A stretch of 64,000 nt of DNA from Sphingobium wenxiniae (GTDB lineage Bacteria; Pseudomonadota; Alphaproteobacteria; Sphingomonadales; Sphingomonadaceae): positions 1 through 64,000 of the forward strand of contig NZ_VLKK01000008.1 in NCBI RefSeq assembly GCF_007830065.1, written 5' to 3'. Position numbers and translations under genes: made by a program. Of this stretch, positions 61,773 through 64,000 are shown piece after piece (positions within the stretch are counted from its first letter, which is position 1; every line of letters begins with the position of its first letter). The notes below the pieces were generated by a model. That model saw nothing but the letters and a program-made list of their open reading frames with translations, was not told the origin of the DNA and made no database searches.

Positions 61773-62261
61773 ATGGCAATGAGTGTTGGCTCCGACGGCG
61801 GTGATGAAAAGCCGATGTCCGACATCAACACGACGCCGCTTGTCGACGTCATGCTGGTGTTGCTCATCATCTTCCTCATCGCGGTCCCGGTCGTCGTCCA
61901 GACGGTTCAGCTACAGCTCCCTAAGGTGGCGTTCGAGCCGACCACGACGAAGCCGGAAAATGTTTCCCTGTCGATCACGTCCGGTTCCGACGGCAGCTGC
62001 GCGGTCTATTGGAACCTCACGCGGGTTTCTTCCGACGAACTGCTCAACCGGGCGGTGGCAAAGCTGGAAGCGGATATCAAGAAGGCGGGCGGCGTCGAAA
62101 ATATGACGCCGGAGGATCTGCCCGAAGTGCATATCCGTGGCGACATCAACGTTCCCTACCGGTGCATCGGCGGCACCATCTATACGATGCAGCGCGCCGG
62201 ATTCCCGAAAGTCGGCTTCATCTCCGAACCTGAACCGGGTTCGACGACGCAGCGGCTGTAA
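61773..62261 (+). CDS. exbD: ExbD motor protein 1
   Basis: 162 residues. The single helix has the essential proton-site Asp25 in TTPLVDVMLVLLIIFLIAVP; the periplasmic domain follows and ends EPEPGSTTQRL. Longer than the second ExbD. Tandem ExbD proteins after ExbB are known in several proteobacteria, where one supports only certain receptors. Confidence 0.92.
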   Translation: MAMSVGSDGGDEKPMSDINTTPLVDVMLVLLIIFLIAVPVVVQTVQLQLPKVAFEPTTTKPENVSLSITSGSDGSCAVYWNLTRVSSDELLNRAVAKLEADIKKAGGVENMTPEDLPEVHIRGDINVPYRCIGGTIYTMQRAGFPKVGFISEPEPGSTTQRL

Positions 62262-62280
62262 GTTCTAGGAGTATCGCCCC

Positions 62281-62703
62281 ATGGCAATGAGTGCCGGAAG
62301 TGACGATGGCGAACCGATGATGGAAATGAACACGACGCCGCTTATCGACGTCATGCTCGTTCTTCTCATCATGTTCATCATCACCATCCCGATCCAGACC
62401 CACGCGGTCAAGATCGACCTGCCGCAGAACGCGCCGCCGACGGACAGCGTGATCGACCCTGTGAAGAACAAGGTCGCGATCGATCCCGGTGGCGTCATCA
62501 CCTGGAACGGGTCGCCGATCGACCTGCTGACCTTGCGTCAGTATCTGCAGCAATCGCTGCGCCTGCCGGTCGAGCCCGAACTGCAATTCCAGCCCAATGC
62601 CCAGACCCGCTATGTCGTGGTCGATGAGGTGCTGGCGGAAATCAAGCGTGCCGGCGTCACGAAGCTGGGCTTCGTGGGCAATGAGCAATATGGCAATTTC
62701 TGA
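62281..62703 (+). CDS. exbD: ExbD motor protein 2
   Basis: 140 residues. Helix with Asp23 in TTPLIDVMLVLLIMFIITIP, then a shorter periplasmic domain ending YVVVDEVLAEIKRAGVTKLG and QYGNF. Diverged from the first ExbD (about a third identical by eye), so probably a distinct role. Last gene of the Ton block, ahead of two hairpins. Confidence 0.92.
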   Translation: MAMSAGSDDGEPMMEMNTTPLIDVMLVLLIMFIITIPIQTHAVKIDLPQNAPPTDSVIDPVKNKVAIDPGGVITWNGSPIDLLTLRQYLQQSLRLPVEPELQFQPNAQTRYVVVDEVLAEIKRAGVTKLGFVGNEQYGNF

Positions 62704-62711
62704 TCCCGCCG

Positions 62712-62749
62712 ACATGCCGGGAAGAAGATGATCTTGCTTCCCGGCATGT
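62712..62749 (+). other. Hairpin after exbD2
   Basis: Perfect 13-base stem ACATGCCGGGAAG/CTTCCCGGCATGT with a 12-base loop and no T run, directly after the stop of exbD2. Likely protects the 3' end of the mRNA or helps the terminator that follows. Confidence 0.6.
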
Positions 62750-62776
62750 TGGGAGCGAAGTTTCCATCTGCCCAAG

Positions 62777-62801
62777 GGGCCGCTTCGGCGGCCCTTTTTT
62801 T
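62777..62801 (+). terminator. Intrinsic terminator of the tonB-exb block
   Basis: Stem GGGCCGC/GCGGCCC closed by a TTCG tetraloop and followed by seven T residues. A textbook factor-independent terminator. Confidence 0.93.
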
Positions 62802-62860
62802 GGCTATTATGTAGGTTGCGAGCCTCTTTGCCGAATATGGCTATGGATGGGGAGCAGGCA

Positions 62861-63110
62861 AAACTTATCCCTCGCTCCTTTGGGGAGAGGGTTGCGAAGA
62901 CTTGGCAGCTTGCTGCCTGGTTGTAGCTGGGTGAGGAGATAGCGATCCGCAGGATCGCGGTTCAGTAGCCTCTCCCTCTCATCCAACTGCGCCTAGCCTC
63001 TCTTCGTTCGGCGAGGCTGCGTAGCCTTCTTCCCCAAGGGGAAAAGGGAAGAGGGACGTCCGCTTTTGGCCGCAAACAGTCCATGACCGTGGGTTTTGTA
63101 AACCGTATAA
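62861..63110 (-). repeat. Dispersed repeat, copy B (about 250 bp, inverted relative to copy A)
   Basis: Reverse complement of the element at 35586-35834, with shared blocks listed there. Differences are scattered substitutions and a few small indels, which points to separate decay after duplication. Ends about 80 bases before the PilZ gene. No shared open frame. Confidence 0.85.
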
Positions 63111-63191
63111 TTCCCATTTTTAATCGCGCATCTGCACCGCCGCCGCTTGTTAACTTTTTTGTTACGATGAAAGCGCATGTAAAGGCGTGGT

Positions 63192-63539
63192 ATGACACGA
63201 CATCGGACCATCGATGCCGAACGGCGGACGAGGCCGGATCGGAGGGCGCGCGCGGCGGACAGGCAAGCCGTGTCGATCGGTGTCAGGATACGCCGCCCCG
63301 GCGAGAACTGGTTCGCCAGCCGGATCACCAATCTGTCCGTGACGGGTTTTCGCCTCCAAAGTTTTGCGAAGCTCAGCCCCGGCAAGGAATTGTGGGTTGC
63401 CCTGCCGGGTTTTGAAGGGCGACGGGCCATCGTGCTGTGGACGCGGGCCCATGAGTCGGGGTGCGCCTTCGACAGGCCGTTGCATCCGGCCATTCTGGAT
63501 CATGTCGTGCGGCTGGCGCGCGCCGATTTCATGAACTGA
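63192..63539 (+). CDS. PilZ-domain protein
   Basis: 115 residues. RRTRPDRRARAADR supplies Arg pairs, ITNLSVTGFRLQS is the D/N-x-S-x-x-G motif (here N-L-S-V-T-G), and later VLWTRAHESGCAFDRPL follows the usual strand. Probable c-di-GMP effector; the partner process is not evident. Alone between repeat copy B and the exporter gene. Confidence 0.8.
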   Translation: MTRHRTIDAERRTRPDRRARAADRQAVSIGVRIRRPGENWFASRITNLSVTGFRLQSFAKLSPGKELWVALPGFEGRRAIVLWTRAHESGCAFDRPLHPAILDHVVRLARADFMN

Positions 63540-63582
63540 TGAAGAGTTACGGCCGTTCCCGGCCGCAAGCCATCGGGTTCGT

Positions 63583-64000
63583 TCAGGCAGGCGCGCCTTC
63601 CTGGAACTGCAACCGGGCCAATCGGGCGTAGAGCCCGCCTTCGGCTACCAAAGCGGCATGAGTGCCCTGTTCAACCACCCGGCCTTCATCCAGCACCACG
63701 ATACGGTCGGCCGCGCGCACCGTCGCGAGCCGATGGGCGATCACGATGGTCGTGCGGTTGCGCATCAGCCGTTCAAGCGCATCCTTGACCAGTTCTTCCG
63801 ATTCGGCGTCCAGGGCCGAAGTGGCTTCATCCAGCAGCAATATGGGGGCATCGCGCAACAAGGCGCGGGCGATCGAAACGCGCTGGCGCTGACCGCCCGA
63901 CAGGCGCGAGCCGCCTTCGCCCAACTGGCTGTCCAGCCCATCGGGCAGCGCGCGTAGGAAGGCTTCGGCATTGGCCGCGCGCGCCGCCGCCCAGATGTCC
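63583..64000 (-). CDS. ABC exporter, MsbA-like, C-terminal ATPase end (cut by window edge)
   Basis: About 139 residues are visible. The frame is open to the edge. Signature LSGGQRQR, Walker [13 protein letters not shown] with Glu present, switch His in [10 protein letters not shown], and D-loop ALDAESE. The membrane domain and Walker A lie outside. Similar to MsbA and multidrug/lipid exporters; the identity of the cargo cannot be told. Confidence 0.85.
   Translation of the reverse strand, partial: DIWAAARAANAEAFLRALPDGLDSQLGEGGSRLSGGQRQRVSIARALLRDAPILLLDEATSALDAESEELVKDALERLMRNRTTIVIAHRLATVRAADRIVVLDEGRVVEQGTHAALVAEGGLYARLARLQFQEGAPA

Overview
The window reads as chromosomal DNA of a high-GC alphaproteobacterium of the order Sphingomonadales, most likely a Sphingobium/Sphingomonas relative. 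This rests on gene content and order: many TonB-type functions, an rpmF-plsX-fabH-ihfA-merR block, tonB-exbB-exbD-exbD, a class I lysyl-tRNA synthetase, RcnB-type Arg-rich secreted proteins, and phaC followed by a phasin. No rRNA, tRNA or CRISPR was seen.

Bases 1-5000 are an accessory border: the 3' end of an IS3-family element with its terminal repeat, a frameshifted TonB-receptor remnant, an MFS transporter, a tyrosine phosphatase, an acyl-CoA-synthetase gene with most of its middle deleted, another coding remnant, and an SDR oxidoreductase.

Bases 5170-26310 are the most interesting part, an organosulfur island. A sigma-54 activator resembling SfnR (no sensor domain, GAFTGA motif) sits among four sequences matching the -24/-12 sigma-54 consensus. 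These precede (1) a TonB-dependent receptor, (2) a leftward operon for a sulfonate-type ABC importer (lipoprotein, two permeases, ATPase) plus a nitroreductase-family protein and two LLM flavin monooxygenases, (3) a lone DszB-like gene, and (4) a rightward operon of DszB-like protein, class II aldolase-like protein, DszA-like monooxygenase, second DszB-like protein, two half-ABC exporters and an FAD/NAD(P)-binding protein. The three DszB-like proteins lack signal peptides and keep the desulfinase Cys motif, so I read them as cytosolic C-S cleaving enzymes and not as transport binding proteins. The inferred route is uptake across both membranes, FMNH2-dependent oxygenation, sulfinate cleavage to sulfite, and export of the desulfurised remainder, expressed under sulfur limitation. 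The substrate is unknown.

Bases 26390-47220 are mostly housekeeping: membrane PQQ glucose dehydrogenase, RidA, an Spx/ArsC-like protein, an Rrf2 regulator, a metallo-beta-lactamase-fold hydrolase, a MAPEG protein, the rpmF-plsX-fabH-ihfA-merR block, GNAT, SixA, a DinG-like helicase, PilZ, lysyl-tRNA synthetase, two RcnB-like proteins flanking a 2-oxoglutarate oxygenase, an unpartnered [2Fe-2S] protein, two small membrane proteins and an alanine/LL-DAP-type aminotransferase.

Bases 47340-64000 hold phaC and a phasin gene behind a perfect inverted repeat, clpS, glpD-glpK, a MASE1-PAS-GGDEF cyclase, a MerC-like protein, glpX, hom, a periplasmic hypothetical protein, tonB-exbB-exbD-exbD, a PilZ protein and the 3' part of an MsbA-like exporter. 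Two inverted copies of a roughly 250 bp repeat lie near 35.7 kb and 63.0 kb.
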